DNA of 64,000 nt, taken from Tetrapyrgos nigripes (lineage: Eukaryota > Basidiomycota > Agaricomycetes > Agaricales > Campanellaceae). The translations under genes were made by a program, and so were the position numbers. The stretch covers positions 868,001-932,000 of the forward strand of contig JAACJM010000001.1 of the NCBI GenBank assembly GCA_013368315.1. The letters are read 5' to 3'. Below are positions 43,938-56,419 of this stretch, piece after piece; within the stretch, counting starts at the first letter, position 1; each line of letters begins with the position of its first letter. The notes below the pieces were generated by a model that was not told where the DNA came from, searched no databases, and saw only the letters and a list, made by a program, of their open reading frames with translations.

Positions 43938-44729
43938 TTACTTCTTCTTGGCAGCTTCCTCCTCCTCTTTCTGAAAGTAGAGTAGTGGTTCATCAGACTA
44001 CTGAGAAGAGTGGAACAGAGATATGAAGCACAAACCTTGGCAGCACGGAGTTTGCGAGCACCTTCGTACCGTGCGTTAGCGCGAGCAGTACGTAATGTTT
44101 TGTAGGCCTCGAATTCGCGCTCTTCAGAGGTGATTTTACGGGGAGCCTCAGCAGGGTAGGATTCAGGAAGGGGAAGGTTGACACGAGTTTGGCTAGCTTC
44201 GAGGTCTTCCGCCTAGAAGGATTATCGTATCAGGGAGTAAGATGAACAAGAGAATGATACTGACCGATGAATCACCCTTCTTGGGCTTGCCTGTCTTTCT
44301 CGGGAAGACAATCAATTTGGATTTGTAGGCCAACAGCCTCTCTACGTTGACCTTCTTGCCCTCTTCAGATAAATTCCTCCTTCGGTGGTCAACAACGATC
44401 CCAACACCCCTAGCCTCCTTCCTGCCAATTCCAGCCTCCTTGAGTTCAGCCAAAGTGAAGCCGCGACCCTCGCGCAGCTTGCGGTTGTATCGAACAGTCT
44501 GGCCACGGACAGCAGGACGCAAAAGGGTGAGAGGACGGACACCAAGGGCGGCAGCCTTGGTCTGGCGGGCTTTACGACGACGAAGTTTGCGTCCGGGTTG
44601 GTCGAACCAAGTCTTGACGTGGCGTTGCCAGTCCTTGCGGAAATGGTTGTCGTGAAGAACTAGAGCGAGTTGAACGAGAGAAATTGGACAGGTTTAAGAG
44701 AACATACCGTTGTTGTGCTTGAAACCCAT
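43938..44729 (-). CDS. RPL13: 60S ribosomal protein L13 (eL13)
   Basis: Four exons: 44708-44729, 44265-44659, 44036-44212 and 43938-43970. The protein is [100 protein letters not shown], then [20 protein letters not shown] and a Lys/Glu-rich end. This is complete eL13 of the large subunit surface. The first intron follows 22 nt after the ATG, typical of fungal ribosomal protein genes. Confidence 0.97.
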
Positions 44730-45317
44730 CCTTCAGAGCTAGACTGAGTCAGTATGAGAACAAGTCAGACAATAACTGGACATACTTCTGTCTTGAGGTC
44801 GTCGAGGGCTTTGGCCGTTTTGAGTTTTGATATTTGCTTGATTACTTGGTGAAAGCGCCCCCTGTACAGTCAATCAAGCCACACTTCTCACGATCGGCAT
44901 TTTCCGAAAGGAGTGAAGTGACACGTGACAACTCAATTGCGTAGTGAAAGTTCTCAATCAACGAGATTAGTCCATAGAGCTCCATAGAGACGTACTTGTA
45001 TCACAAAGCTAGAGAACGAACGATAGTAAAGCAAAACAGTACGATAGGAGACCAAAAATACACAAGAAAGCATTTGAGAACGAGCCTAGACTGCGTATAC
45101 CACCCGACAACAACCGTAACCGATTGGAGCGGTAAAGAAGCCTTGTTGATGTCTTCGTGCATCAACGTCCCTGTTTCCGTGTGGTAATGCCATTTTCCAT
45201 CTCACTCACGGTTGCACAAGTCTGTCGTATCCGTGATTTTCTCTTTTCTCCCTGTATATATTACGTCTGTCTGGAAGTAATAAAAGCTCAATCGATTTGA
45301 CTCTCCCTCATCTCACA
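44730..45317. other. Divergent promoter region of RPL13 and the MetE-like gene
   Basis: No ORF of note. A TATA-like tatata at 45255-45260 lies about 60 bp before the MetE-like ATG. Confidence 0.45.
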
Positions 45318-47121
45318 ATGGTCTTATCTGCGAATTCCCGCTCCAATCCTCCCTTCCGCGTCGAGCATGTTGGTTCGTTTCTACGGCCCAAAGCGCTCTA
45401 CGATCACCGTGCACTACTTAATGAGGGAAAAGCCCCCCCTGAAGATCTGCGCATTCTTGAGGATCAGGCTATCAGAAGCGTCGTGGACTTACAGCAAGAA
45501 TTAGGTATCAAAGGTGTCACAGATGGCGAAATGAGAAGGTGACATTCTTCATACCCTTCCCTATGACATCTCAATTCCCCCCAGAGAGCAGTTCTTCGAT
45601 GGTATTTTTGAGCGCCTGGAAGGACTCACATTTATACCTATGCGTTCGTTTCGAGTTCTATTCACCTCCCTGCTTTCTAAAGCTTCTTTCTGTAGGCCCT
45701 GTTACCGAATTCAAGGTACTTCGGTCAGAGAACTTTATCTCCCTCAATTGACCGGTCTCTAGAGATATCTGCCCCAAATGTCTCTTTATCACGCACTTGG
45801 TATACCCGCAGTTCCAAGCTGGTTCTGTGATGCACGTCTGTACAACTTTCGGTCCTTGAAGCTGTCCTCACTGTCCTTGTATAGGGGAAGATAAAGCGTA
45901 CCCAACCGTTCTATGTTGAAGATTTCAAATTCATGAAGACTTTGGTGGCTCCAGAAGTTGGTTTGTTTCCCCAGATTCTCAATGCGAAACTTGATTCTCT
46001 TTGTAGGATGTAAAGGACATCAAAGTTGGCTTTCCTTCACCTTCATGGATTCACCAACGCCATGGATCAGACTGGACTTACGACCTGAATGTATACAAGA
46101 GCGATGGTGAGTTTCCTGGTGCTGTCGCAAATGTCAAAATGACATTTTTGTCCCCAGACGAATATTTTGAAGATGTGGCGGCTGCCTATCGTGAAGAAAT
46201 TCAAGAACTTTACGACCTAGGATGTCGTGAGTAGCTTCAGCCTTACTCCTTTGGGTTTAATACGTGCTCAGTAACTGTTGGTAGGCAACATACAGATCGA
46301 TGACCCAACCTTTACTTTCTTCTGCTGGGAGCCAATGCTCGCTGGGATGCGCGAGGACGGCGTCAACCCCGACGTATTGCTAGACACCTACATTCAAGCC
46401 GTCAATCTTGTCACTGCAGGGCGTCCAAAGGACTTGCATATCAGCGTACACATGTGTAGGGTATGTTCATCTTCCCATGTTATAAAAAGTGAATTTATAT
46501 ATTGTGAAATTGCAAGGGTAACGTGAAGGTGAGTTCTCCTTCGTAGTGTAGCAACGTCAGCTGACAGGGAGTCGAAGGGAATGAGTTTCTGTGAAGGTTC
46601 CTATGGTCCAATTGCTGAGAAGGTTTTCAACAAATTGGATGTAGACACTCTCTACGTGAGTCTGGATATCGTTGAGCCATAGAATGACAGTGATCTGGCC
46701 CTGTGTCTAGTTGGAGTACGACAATGAGCACAGCGGCGATTTCGAGCCCCTGAAGCATGTTCCAGCTGACAAGAATATAGTTCTCGGACTGGTGACGACC
46801 AAAGTTGCCAAGGTAAGCTTCTGCAGACTACCGAAAAGGATGACGCTGATCTTCTGCAGCTTGAGGATCCAGAAGAGCTAGTGAAGAGGGTACACGAAGC
46901 AGCTACCGCCATGGTTAGTGACCATCGCAGTAAGGAGGACGCGCTGAACCAGTGAGTGTGCCATGAAACGGAGGTTCTTGTTCTCACCAAGAGATAGGAT
47001 TTGCATAAGCCCGCAGTGCGGATTTGCGAGTGTTTGGGAAGGCAATCCAATCACAGAAGAAGACGAACGTAAGAAGCTCGCTGTATTGCAACAAGCTTCA
47101 AAGATGATATGGAGCGACTAG
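45318..47121 (+). CDS. MetE-like (cobalamin-independent methionine synthase family) methyltransferase
   Basis: It reads from ATG 45318 to TAG 47119-47121 through about ten exons. The order is FRVEHVGSFLRPKALYDHRA, GIKGVTDGEMRREQFFDGIF, YLPQMSLYHALGIPAVPSWF, CDGKIKRTQPFYVEDFKFMK, IQIDDPTFTFFCWEPMLAGM, DLHISVHMCRGNVK, GMSFCEGSYGPIAEKVFNKL, LEYDNEHSGDFEPLKHVPAD, IVLGLVTTKVAKLEDPEELV, and ISPQCGFASVWEGNPITEED. These match the C-terminal half of MetE and its short fungal relatives of about 370-400 residues. The zinc ligands are plausible as His-Met-Cys in SVHMCRG and the late Cys of SPQCGFAS. The reaction in these short forms is not certain. One intron (45832-45884) must use GC as donor to keep the frame. 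Confidence 0.82.
45832..45884 (+). other. Probable GC-AG intron
   Basis: The exon end TGTGAT is followed by gcacgt and the intron ends ttgtatag. This joins SWFCD to GKIKRTQPF in frame, as expected for the family. No GT donor nearby joins these two segments in frame. Confidence 0.6.
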
Positions 47122-47298
47122 GATAGTTACACCGTGTATTTTTCGTAAATTTATTTAAATAAATCATGTACATATGTAGCAGTGTTTCAAAATCTCTCAC
47201 GAGTTCCTCTCCTGTACCACCTCCTGCCCCCCGCACACTCCTGACCATCGCAGTCCTGCTTGCTTCCTCGTTTGCATCGTCACTTTCTTCCTTCCTTT

Positions 47299-48794
47299 AT
47301 GTATTTATCATTATGGGCTATTTCAGTTTATCTGGCCCTTCTATACCAGGCGAAAGCGTTCAACTTTACGCACAATGATCCAACTTCATGCGACGATTTC
47401 ACAGTGCAATGGACGTCTGGGAGTCCACCCTTTTATCTTACCCTAGTTCCCGTCAGTATCTCTGTTCCATTACCGTGCAATCCGGACTGAGCTTTTTTCT
47501 GGCACCGCGCAGGTCTTCGGAACACCCCGCAATTTCTCCATTCCTTCCGATTCGTTCAGTGACGGAAAAGGATCTTTCTCAACCCAGCTGCCTTTTCCCG
47601 AAAATAGGCGATTCGTCGCCATCATGTCAGACTCAACTAATTATGGTTCGGGTGGTGATACGAGTGATCTGCAAGTAGGCGCATCCAAAGGAGGGCAATG
47701 CAATACCACAGACCCAGGCGTCGATTTCCTTTTCCAGCTGAACACGGCGCTGCAGCAATGCCGGTGATTAGCTTCCAATGTCGAACTTTCTGCACCGTTT
47801 CTCAATTATCCACAGAGCTTTTACTTTCTCCAACTACGACGATGCGAAGCAGCCAATCACAATCCTGGTGAGCCCTAATCAATCACCCATTACACCTTTT
47901 TCTCTAATGCCGTCGTACTAGGGTATAATACCGAGCGGAGACACCTTTGTGTTACATCCTCCGACAGGACCTACGTTTGATTGGACAGCTAACGTCTGGA
48001 ACGGCACTCGGGTCATGTTCTTGATGTTTGATTCTCAAGGACGTCAGGGGGGCTCCAGTGATATTCTCACTGTGTCAGCTACGGATAATTCATCGTGCAT
48101 TGACGCCTCTTCCCCTTCAACGACAGCCTCTCCAAGCGAAACCAGTGGCTCCTCCGATTCACATTCAGGAGCTCCTGTAGGAGCCATTGCTGGTAGTGTT
48201 TTGGGCGCTCTGGTTTTCTTGGCTGTTTGCATCACTCTGGGGTTGTTCTTCTTGCGGAGAAGAAGAGACCGTGATCGCCCGGAGCAGCGCGTCCAGCGCC
48301 ACTCGCGCAGAGTACAGTCTGATGTCGATCTCCTCGGTCCACCCGCAGAGCCATACACCTACACACCATATCCAGGAGATATGACTCCTGCCATGAATAC
48401 ACCAGCCACCCAAACCTTCTCCCACTACGGTACCGTCCCAGTCGATCCTAGTGTGGACTATTCACACTCGAGTAACATTACGGGTCATCCAGGCGTATCC
48501 AATTCCTCGTATACGCAAGGTGCCCACGAAGTGACGCCCTTCGTGCAAAATTCTGGTTCCTCCCAATATTCGTCTTCTAGCCAAAGAAAGGCAGCTATGG
48601 CTGGTGTAGCAAATAACAAACAGAGATTTGTTTTACATACGGATATGGAGGACAACGTACCCGAAGAAGAAGAAGAAGTGATAGAGCTTCCTCCTCAGTA
48701 CTCTGAGCGTAGAACAACGCGAGCTAGTGGAAGTGGTACTCAAGAAGCTGGTTCAGTACCGACGTCTCCAACTGGCAAGCGACCTCCTCGATAG
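47299..48794 (+). CDS. Mucin-like type I membrane protein, hypothetical
   Basis: Four exons from ATG 47299 to TAG 48792-48794. Introns run from gtcagt near 47450, gtgatt near 47762 and gtgagc near 47872. A signal peptide (MYLSLWAISVYLALLYQAKA) leads to an extracellular domain with N-glycosylation sites and a few Cys (FNFTHNDPTSCDDFTVQWTS ... WNGTRVMFLMFDSQGRQGGS), a Ser/Thr-rich stalk (TTASPSETSGSSDSHSG), one transmembrane helix (GAIAGSVLGALVFLAVCITL), a basic stop-transfer RRRRDRDR and a long disordered cytosolic tail ending PTSPTGKRPPR. Many basidiomycete proteins share this plan. Similarity to cell-wall stress sensors is only architectural. Confidence 0.78.
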
Positions 48795-49017
48795 TCTTCT
48801 CTGCACATTTGCTAATTTAAGTATTTTATGTCACATATTCTTGCTTTCTGTACGACTGCTGAAGCTATGATGACCTGCGTTATGGGTTATACACGCTCTA
48901 TTTTCGGAAGTAGTAAGCTAGCATATAATAATGATTTACAAAGATACATGGACCAATCATCGAAACTGTTCAAGGTGTTCTGTATACAATAGACGAGGAT
49001 TCACACTACGACTGGAG

Positions 49018-49932
49018 TCATTGAGGGTTGTTCTCGGTAGGCACAAGCTCGTTGCTGAGGTTCTGCTTAGCGAAGGCGTCAATGAGGGCTTCTTGGTCTT
49101 TCCTTCTGCGATGTCTCCTCCGCCTGTCTTCTTTGATGATGCGTTCAATTCTTCGACGACTTTTAGAGGAGTGACGAGGGTCTTGTAGAACGCTCTTGCA
49201 CTTGTAACAAGCAAGTTCAATGCTGGCAAGAAGACGGAGAGTTTCGGAGTTGTTAAGGGCCTAAAGTGCGATAGGTAGGTTTGGTATATGGTCAAGTCAG
49301 GTGAGGATAATTCGTAAAGACGCACATTCAACGACCAAGATACGACGGTCCCTCCAGTGTCCACACAGCTAATGACAACAAAGTTACCCCTCTTCTCTGC
49401 TTGAAGGTCAGTGCCCTGTGAAGTCATTGAAGTCAGTCAGATTAGATCCTGTGAAGGAGTGATATGACGCACTTCGCCAAATTGAGTGATCAGTTTATTC
49501 GTTGCTAATGCACGAACCACTGCAAAGCGGTCAACCACAATGTACAGAGACGAAGGAGACATTCAGAGACGACAGACCAACGCGCGAAGATTGACCAATA
49601 ATTTCATGGCTGACAAGCCCTCTGCCCATGTAAGACCACTGATCCCTTTCTGGTCTTCGAATGTGAACCTTGACTTGTATGTCGCGAAAATTATCTCGAG
49701 GAGGAGCAGGAGCTACAAAGATACGAAAGAAGTGAGGCAATTGTTAACCGCTCCGGAGAAAAACTCGCTTACGCTGCATGTTACTGGCATCGGAAGGGGG
49801 AATAGAAGAGACTACTGGCTGAGAAATTGAGCCAGCCATGGCGTTGTCGACTTCCATGCTGTCCATTACCTGGATGGAGACGTTGAGTTAAGGTTGAGGA
49901 TAGTACGAAGACGTGGCTCCTACCGAATCCAT
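49018..49932 (-). CDS. Conserved-looking hypothetical protein, possible PH/RanBD-like fold
   Basis: Start ATG 49932: the first exon is Met-Asp-Ser, then a gtagga...tccag intron. Stop TGA at 49018. Segments are MEVDNAMAGSISQPVVSSIP, DIQVKVHIRRPERDQWSYMG, VVVRALATNKLITQFGE, GTDLQAEKRGNFVVISCVDT, GGTVVSWSLN, then ALNNSETLRLLASIELACYK and a basic Arg-rich helix (RRIERIIKEDRRRRHRRRKD). The pattern of W-x-x-x-GRG followed by beta-strand-like stretches recalls the RanBP1/PH superfold, but I cannot assign a family. The basic C-terminal stretch could be a nuclear localisation signal. The stop faces the mucin-like gene. Confidence 0.65.
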
Positions 49933-50161
49933 GGCGGGTTATGAGAGGCCTAGGTAGTTTGCTTCACGTGGGTCAGACGCGCCAAAAGGCAAAAGCTGCA
50001 CGGCAGATTCACGGTTTGGCTGAGAAAAGCCACAAACATTGTAATGAGCACGATTTCAGTCTACATTTGCATATACATATCCTACAATATTACTACACTA
50101 AGTGGCACAGAAAGCTCGCAGTTCAGACAGAAACATCCAAAGCACAAAAAATAACCAGATG

Positions 50162-52937
50162 TCATCTCGTCTCAGAAGCCTGATAGACTCCTCCCACCAA
50201 ACAAAGGTTTCGAGGGGTAAACTGGACATTGATGATAGGAGTTCTTTTAGTCGGGAATGTGGCTACCAGGTCCGCACTGTCAGAGCATAGTAGTCAGAGA
50301 ATAATCACTTTTGCAAAAGTCTTATCGAACTGACCTCTCATTACTGGTCCCTTCCCCGTATTTTTGTACGACTCCACCGTCAGACGCCCCGTTTTCACGG
50401 GTTTTAGGTCCTCCAGCACCCTTGACATCCCAACATCGTACCGTCCAGTCTGCCCCTCCGCTGACCAGTAGCGACGACTCTTGACTAAATGCCAGGCTGT
50501 AGATCGAAGTGCTGTGTCCAGTCATCTTCTTGATCCGTTTTCCAGATCCAATATCCCAGAGACTGATGGTCAGATCCTCACCTGGTTGTTCATCAGTGGA
50601 CTGGTACAGAAAGGTATAAGACGACGCACCAGCACTGGCAAGATAGCGTCCATCGGGGCTGATTGCCATTGAAGAAATGCCCCCTTGGTGGCCAATAAAC
50701 ACTCTGACGCAAGAGCCTCGTTGCACATCCCACAGACGAGCAGTCCAGTCACTGGATCCAGTGGCGAGATACAGAGAGTTTGGATGAAATTGTACACACT
50801 AGGTTTTGATACTTTCAGCATAGCATGATCAAGAAGAGCAATGAACGGTTACTGACATCCACATCGCCCAAATGTCCGGCGTAGATCCTCAGACATGAAG
50901 TTCTATCCGTCGACCAGAGCCTGGCAGTACGGTCCCGGCTGGCGGTTGCAAAATAGATGCCCATAGGACTCCATTTAACATCCCATACAGGATTTTCGTG
51001 ACCACGAAAAGCGACGACGTTTGTCATTGTGTCCAAGGACCACAGGCGTGTCGTACCGTCGGCCGAAGCGGAAAGCAGGTGTTTTGGAGGTGCTGCTGAC
51101 CCACTGAGCGGATCGAAAGCGACAGAGTAAACAGGACCACTATGCCCGATAAGTTTCCGCGTAGTACTTCCTTTCTTTTCCTTTATCCTGCGCAAAGAAG
51201 CAGCTATACCAAAGGTTTGAGCTTGCAGACGTCTTTCACATTAAAACACTGACGATCTCGGACTTGATTGGAAGAGAAATCGCTTCTCATGCCTCTCAGT
51301 TTCTCCCCTTTTAAGCTCCATAGTCGGATGTAGCTTTCGGCAAATCCAGCGGCCATCAGAGTCGTGTCTTGCGAAAATGTAAGGCAAGGAGCACTAGAGC
51401 AATCGATCAGCAGCGGAAATACGACGAGATACGATTGACGTACCCTTCCACCACGTCATGGAGCGTGTATGCACAAATACTTGGTAACGCTCGTGCTCGG
51501 ACTGCGTTTGCTTGAGGAGAGTTTGGATCGATGACATTGGTCAGAGCTGAAGGCTCTAGTCTTATCCGTCGCCTTGCATCTCGAACAGCGCTGACTTCAC
51601 GATCAACATCTATGGTTTTGAAGTTTGGTGGTCGGGGTAAGAGATCGGCCTCTGAAGGAGCCGTTTGACCGGGTAGTGGTTGTGGTCTAGTGAGCGCAAG
51701 ATCATACTGAACGTTTGGATCTCGTTCGACCATTGCTTGCTCTCTTAGAACACGCTCTGTTTCGGAACGCAATTCTTCGTTCATGGGTACAGGACCAAGC
51801 TTTAGGTCTCCTTTTGACAAATTAAACGCTCGAGGATCATACAGCTTTGTGACTGAGGAACTGCCACTGGGTTGGGGTATCAAAGAGGACAATAATCCTG
51901 TGGTTTCTTCCCATGTAGTTGACAAAATTGCTGAGGATTTGGAAGAAGTGACTGTGGTTCTTGTAAACAGATAGACCATGGAATAAACCAAAAATGTGAT
52001 TACCGTCAAAACGAAGATGATTGTTAACGACACGCATAACTGCAGCTCGACCTCTTTTGCCCTTTTCGCCACTAAACCCGAGCCCAGAACCCAAAGCTTC
52101 GCCACCAACACCTTCTGTCAGCCAGCCAACAAGCAAACTGAATCCGGATCGACTCATGCGGACCATATATTTTTCGTTGAGAAAACGTTGGGCATGCTCG
52201 TCATTCTGGACGTGCGATGGTAAGAGCAGAGTGGAGAGGTGATGTAAGATCTTTGAATGAGCAGCAGCCAGTGAAGGCGAAAACCCGGAAAAGAAACGTA
52301 GTGCTATGGAAAACCTATATGTGAGCTTGATAGAGACCACTCTGGATTAAACACACCAGCATCTTTGTAACCGCGCTGAATCAAGTCCAGATAGAAATGG
52401 CAAAATATTGGGAACAAGATTGGACGAAATTCAGGCTACATCTATGAGTTAGTCAGGTAGCGACGCAGATTGAACGATACGCACTCGGTACATGTCTAAT
52501 GAACCTTCTACCCATGCTTCCAATTCGCGGAACCCTTCTTGCTTGTCCGTTGGGTCTTGTGACAATATTTCTTCGGCGCCAACAGTGCCAATGCTTGCGA
52601 CGAGATTCTGCAGACTGGCTGGACTGTTTATTGCACTGAGTTCTTGTACAACGTTTGAGGAATCGTTGAGAGCATTCTCTCCGGGTCGGGAAGGACTCTG
52701 AGAGAAAACGGCCAATGTCTTGACCATCTCTTCTGCTGCGATAGTTGCCTTGGTCTTCTCTTCTTCCGATGTCGCCTCTATGGCGTCAAGTAGGGCCTTT
52801 TCTGCAGCTTTGTAGCCGCGGGCACGCAGATACTCAAGCACGGTGCGCTCTGGGGCTGAAACATTTTGGAATGGATCGGATTCTTGAGGCGGAGGGGATG
52901 AAGCAGCGGGGGAATGGGAAGGATTAGCGGCCTGCAT
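50162..52937 (-). CDS. TAF5: TFIID/SAGA subunit TAF5
   Basis: Starts at ATG 52937 and ends at TGA 50162. The N-terminal LisH-like part (TVLEYLRARGYKAAEKALLD) leads to the NTD2 domain, beginning LEAWVEGSLDMYRPEFRPIL and FPIFCHFYLDLIQRGYKDA. A linker follows with KLGPVPMNEEL and LALTRPQPLPG. Six WD40 blades follow: CLTFSQDTTLMAAGFAESYI, KLIGHSGPVYSVAFDPLSGS, FRGHENPVWDVKWSPMGIYF, YAGHLGDVDCVQFHPNSLYL, FIGHQGGISSMAISPDGRYL and MTGHSTSIYSLAFSQESSLL. The tail DLVATFPTKRTPIINVQFTP RNLCL is typical of fungal TAF5 (written with a gap). TAF5 is a scaffold in TFIID and SAGA for polymerase II start. It is divergent from MAD2, with 102 bp between the starts. Confidence 0.94.
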
Positions 52938-53039
52938 AGAAGTCTTTCAGCAGTGAGGCATCCGGTCACCTGACCAAACCCTTTCAACCACTTGCAAGAC
53001 GCGTCTCTTTCTCCCCTGCCACTCTTCCTCACTCTCCCA

Positions 53040-53873
53040 ATGTCTTCCAAGCAAGCCAACCGTCAAGCAATCACTCTCAAGGGATCCACAAAAACCGTTA
53101 CAGAGTTCTTCAAATACGCTGTCAACACGTCCGTCTCTTTGTTCGCTCATTGACTACTGCCCTAAAGCACTGCTCTTTCAGCATCTTATTTCAACGCGAG
53201 GTTTACCCAACAGAAGACTTTACGATGGTCAAAAAGTACGGTCAAACCTTACTCGTCACTCAAGACCCGGCACTGGAAAGCTATCTGGAAAAGTGTGTGC
53301 ATGGTCCCAATAGTTTGGGTCTCGCTAACATTCTGTCTGTCAGAATATTGAAACAGGTTGAGAGTGAGATTGTCAGTGGCCAAGACCGCAGGACTACAAC
53401 TGATCATATAGACAGAGTGGCTATTGACAGGCTCGGTTGCCCAGCTTGTGCTTGCCATAGTATCTAAAGAAACGCGCACACCACTCGAAAGATGGGTGTT
53501 TGACATCAAGTTAATTGAACAGCCCCCCGATTCCAAGGAAAGGTACGTGTGTTGATCTGTAGCCGTGGACTACTAATGAGACTGCGCCAGGGCACCGCCG
53601 AAACCTGAGGCAGAGATTCAGTCGGAAATCCGAGCCATCCTGAAGCAGATTATTTCAATGGTGACATATCTGCCGGTGATTCAGGAAGGAACGGTGTTCA
53701 ACATTCTTGCATACACGTCGGAGGAAGCTGAGATACCTGCAGGAGAATGGGTGGACACGGACCCATTGGCGATCGAGGCGGGGAAGAGCCAGCAGGTGAA
53801 AATGCGGAGCTTTAGTACGGATGTGCATCGGGTGGACGCGATGGTATCATATCGCTATGAACCTGAGCAGTGA
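53040..53873 (+). CDS. MAD2: Spindle checkpoint protein MAD2 (HORMA domain)
   Basis: ATG 53040 to TGA 53871-53873 through about six exons. The protein reads MSSKQANRQAITLKGSTKTV, TEFFKYAVNTILFQREVYPT, EDFTMVKKYGQTLLVTQDPA, LERWVFDIKLIEQP, EAEIQSEIRAILKQIISMVT, YLPVIQEGTVFNILAYTSEE and the safety-belt C-terminus EIPAGEWVDTDPLAIEAGKS ... VHRVDAMVSYRYE. This is the full HORMA fold of about 205 residues. Mad2 binds Mad1 and Cdc20 at unattached kinetochores and delays anaphase. The exons in the middle (53300-53440) are joined by short introns whose edges were not all fixed. Confidence 0.92.
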
Positions 53874-54150
53874 GGCTGGGATAATTAGCAGACATCTGAT
53901 GTAGATAGATATTGATCCATGACCAAGAGACTGGAACCTCGCTGATGGGAACAGTTGCCGAAGTGCCCGAACGAGTTGTTGTGGTATTGTCATGACACTT
54001 ATTTACATCAATATAGGCCTTCATAACGCCCTTTCTTCTCCGTCCGCCGTCAGCGACGCTCTTTCTCTCCTTTTCCCATTTGCCTCGTCTCTCTGAGCCG
54101 GTCTCGTTCTTTGCCTTTCCTTTCCTTAACGATTTTCTCAACGTTTCACT
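53874..54150. promoter_or_regulatory. MAD2-NOX spacer, pyrimidine-rich NOX leader
   Basis: The right half (54020-54150) is a strong CT-rich tract directly before the NOX ATG, as often seen in fungal promoters. No ORF is supported here. Confidence 0.4.
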
Positions 54151-56249
54151 ATGGGTGAATCTTGGTTCCAAAGGGAGTTCCTCAACGCCCGAAGGCTGAC
54201 CTTCAACATCCTCTTCTACGGTCTTCATTTCGGTCTCTTCGCATATGGCTGGTACAGTCAGGTTCGTTCCCCAGTCTTCTCCTACTCTTCTTTCATCATC
54301 GTGTCCACAGGAAACCAATGAGAAACTTAAGGCCCTCAATGCTCTCACATGGTCCGTCTGGACTTCTCGTGGTGCTGGTCTCGTCCTTGCTCTGGATGGA
54401 GGCCTCATCCTGATTCCTATGCTTCGCAATGTCATTCGTGTCGTGCGACCCAAGCTCCAGTGGCTTTTCCCCGCTGATGAGAATATTTGGTTCCACCGTC
54501 AAGTTGCGTACTCTATGGCGTTCTGGTCCATGGTACACACCACTGCTCACTACGTCAACTTCTTCAATGTCGAGCGTACCCGTGCGTGTCAATTTTTTTC
54601 ACTGTCGTTGAGCCTTGCTGATTCCCCACACTTAGAGGTCCGTAAGCAAATCGCCCTCCAGATCCACTACACCCAGCCTGGTGGAATCACCGGTCATTTC
54701 ATGCTCCTTATTATGGTGCTCATGTATGGTACCGCCCACCATAAGATCCGTAACCAATGTTTCGAAGCTTTCTGGTATACCCATCATCTGGCGTTTTTCT
54801 TCATGCTTGGTATCTATACCCATGCCACTGGTTGCTTCGTCCGTGACTCGACCGACCCGGACTATATCAGCTCTTTCCCATTCTATTCAACCGAACACTG
54901 TCTTGGTTATCTCAGTTGGAGATTCATCATCTGGCCCGGTATCCTCTACTTCGGTGAACGTGTCTGGAGAGAAATCCGTGCCAGACGGGCTACCCGCTTG
55001 TCCAAAGTCCTTGTTCACCCCAGTGGTAGGTCCTTTGTACAGCAGCCGAGAATTGGACTTAAAAAAAAGATTTTCAGGTGCTATGGAGCTCCGAATCGTC
55101 AAACCAAGTTTCAAGTACGTTGCCGGGCAGTGGCTGTTCGTTCAGATCCCGGAGCTGTCTCAATGGCAATGGCATCCCGTGAGTGACACTTTGTTGGGCA
55201 CTCTAGGATTGATTGTTGATATCATTCATACTTGCAGTTCACCATCACTTCTGCCCCTGAGGACCCGTATGTGTCCATCCACATTCGTCAGGTTGGTGAT
55301 TGGACACGAAGCCTTGGAGATCGTCTTGGTGTTGGTCCATCCGTGGTCGCTGCCATGACCCAAGACGCTATGAAGGGTGCAGAGAAAGACGAGAAGGGAC
55401 TCCGCGGTGATTTCGTCGAGCTCGACTCTAGCACTGGTGTATCGCTTCCAGCAGTCAGGATTGATGGGCCTTATGGTGCTCCTGCTGAGGACGTTTTCAA
55501 TGTCGAAGTTGCTGTACTGATTGGTGCCGGTATTGGTATGTGTCGCCATCTCCCAGCAACCATCAAATTTACTCACGCCTCTCAGGTGTTACTCCATTTG
55601 CGTCTATCTTGAAGCACATCTGGTATCGCCAAAAGAGAGGAAATCTCGGTACTCTCCGCCGTGTTGAGTTCTTCTGGGTTTGCCGTGATGCGCCTTCCTT
55701 CGGTTGGTTCCAAAGCTTGCTCTCCGAGGTTGAAGCTGCTCAAGCAGATCGTGAGTAATCAAAAACCTTCTTGTGTGTAAATTTTCCAACGGCGATTCAT
55801 TTCAGCGAACTTCCTCCGTATCAACATTTACCTTACCCAAAAGATTGGCGAGGACATGCTTTGGAACATTGCTGTCAACGATGCTGGTGCAGAATATGAT
55901 CCTCTCACTCTTCTCCGTACCCGCACCATGTTCGGTCGTCCTGACTGGATGTCTATCTACGGTCAAATGAGGCAAGCTATTGAATCTGGACAGTACATTC
56001 CTGGTAGCAAGTCTCAGCTGAAGACCAAAGTTGGAGTGAGTGAAATTGAGTTGTTCTACCTGTCTGTTTTCTTATGCTTTGTTCGCAGACATACTTCTGT
56101 GGCCCCAGTGTTCTGGCGAAGGCAATTAAGGAAGCTACAGTCCATCATTCTTGTGAAAATGTTGACTTCTCTTTCGCGAAGGTAAGATCGATCTTGTAAC
56201 TTGTCGTCAGTTCGATATGCTGATCAATTTCGTTTAGGAACACTTCTAA
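54151..56249 (+). CDS. noxA: NADPH oxidase, NoxA type
   Basis: ATG 54151 to TAA 56247-56249 through about ten exons, roughly 550 residues, the usual NoxA length without EF-hands. The transmembrane ferric-reductase core has the haem histidines in FHRQVAYSMAFWSMVHTTAH and EAFWYTHHLAFFFMLGIYTH. The FAD-binding part has FKYVAGQWLFVQIPELSQWQ and WHPFTITSAPEDPYVSIHIR. NADPH binding is at DGPYGAPAEDVFNVEVAVLI with GAGIGVTPFASILK, FFWVCRDAPSFGWFQSLLSE and TYFCGPSVLAKAIKEA. The C-terminal Phe is conserved. It produces superoxide and in mushrooms and moulds controls fruiting and hyphal differentiation with NoxR and Rac. It converges on the MAPKKK gene. Confidence 0.95.
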
Positions 56250-56419
56250 TTGGAGGCTCTATCCCTTCCATTAGTGTACATTATGTGCTTAGGGCGTCTG
56301 TGCTTAGCGTAGGGTTTATCACTCAGGACAGTGATCCCGGTTTGTGATTCGTAGAGAGACAAGGAATTACAGGTGTTGCACTATTTTAAATAAAGTCCCA
56401 GCAGAGTGCTTGTATATTA

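Noticed and set aside
42134..45317. tRNA or other structured RNA genes in gene-poor stretches
   Set aside because: No cloverleaf with A and B boxes could be seen by eye. A covariance search was not possible.
53812..54453. 213-codon minus-strand ORF across the MAD2 end and NOX start
   Set aside because: It overlaps two well supported genes and is low-complexity, caused by the CT-rich leader of NOX.
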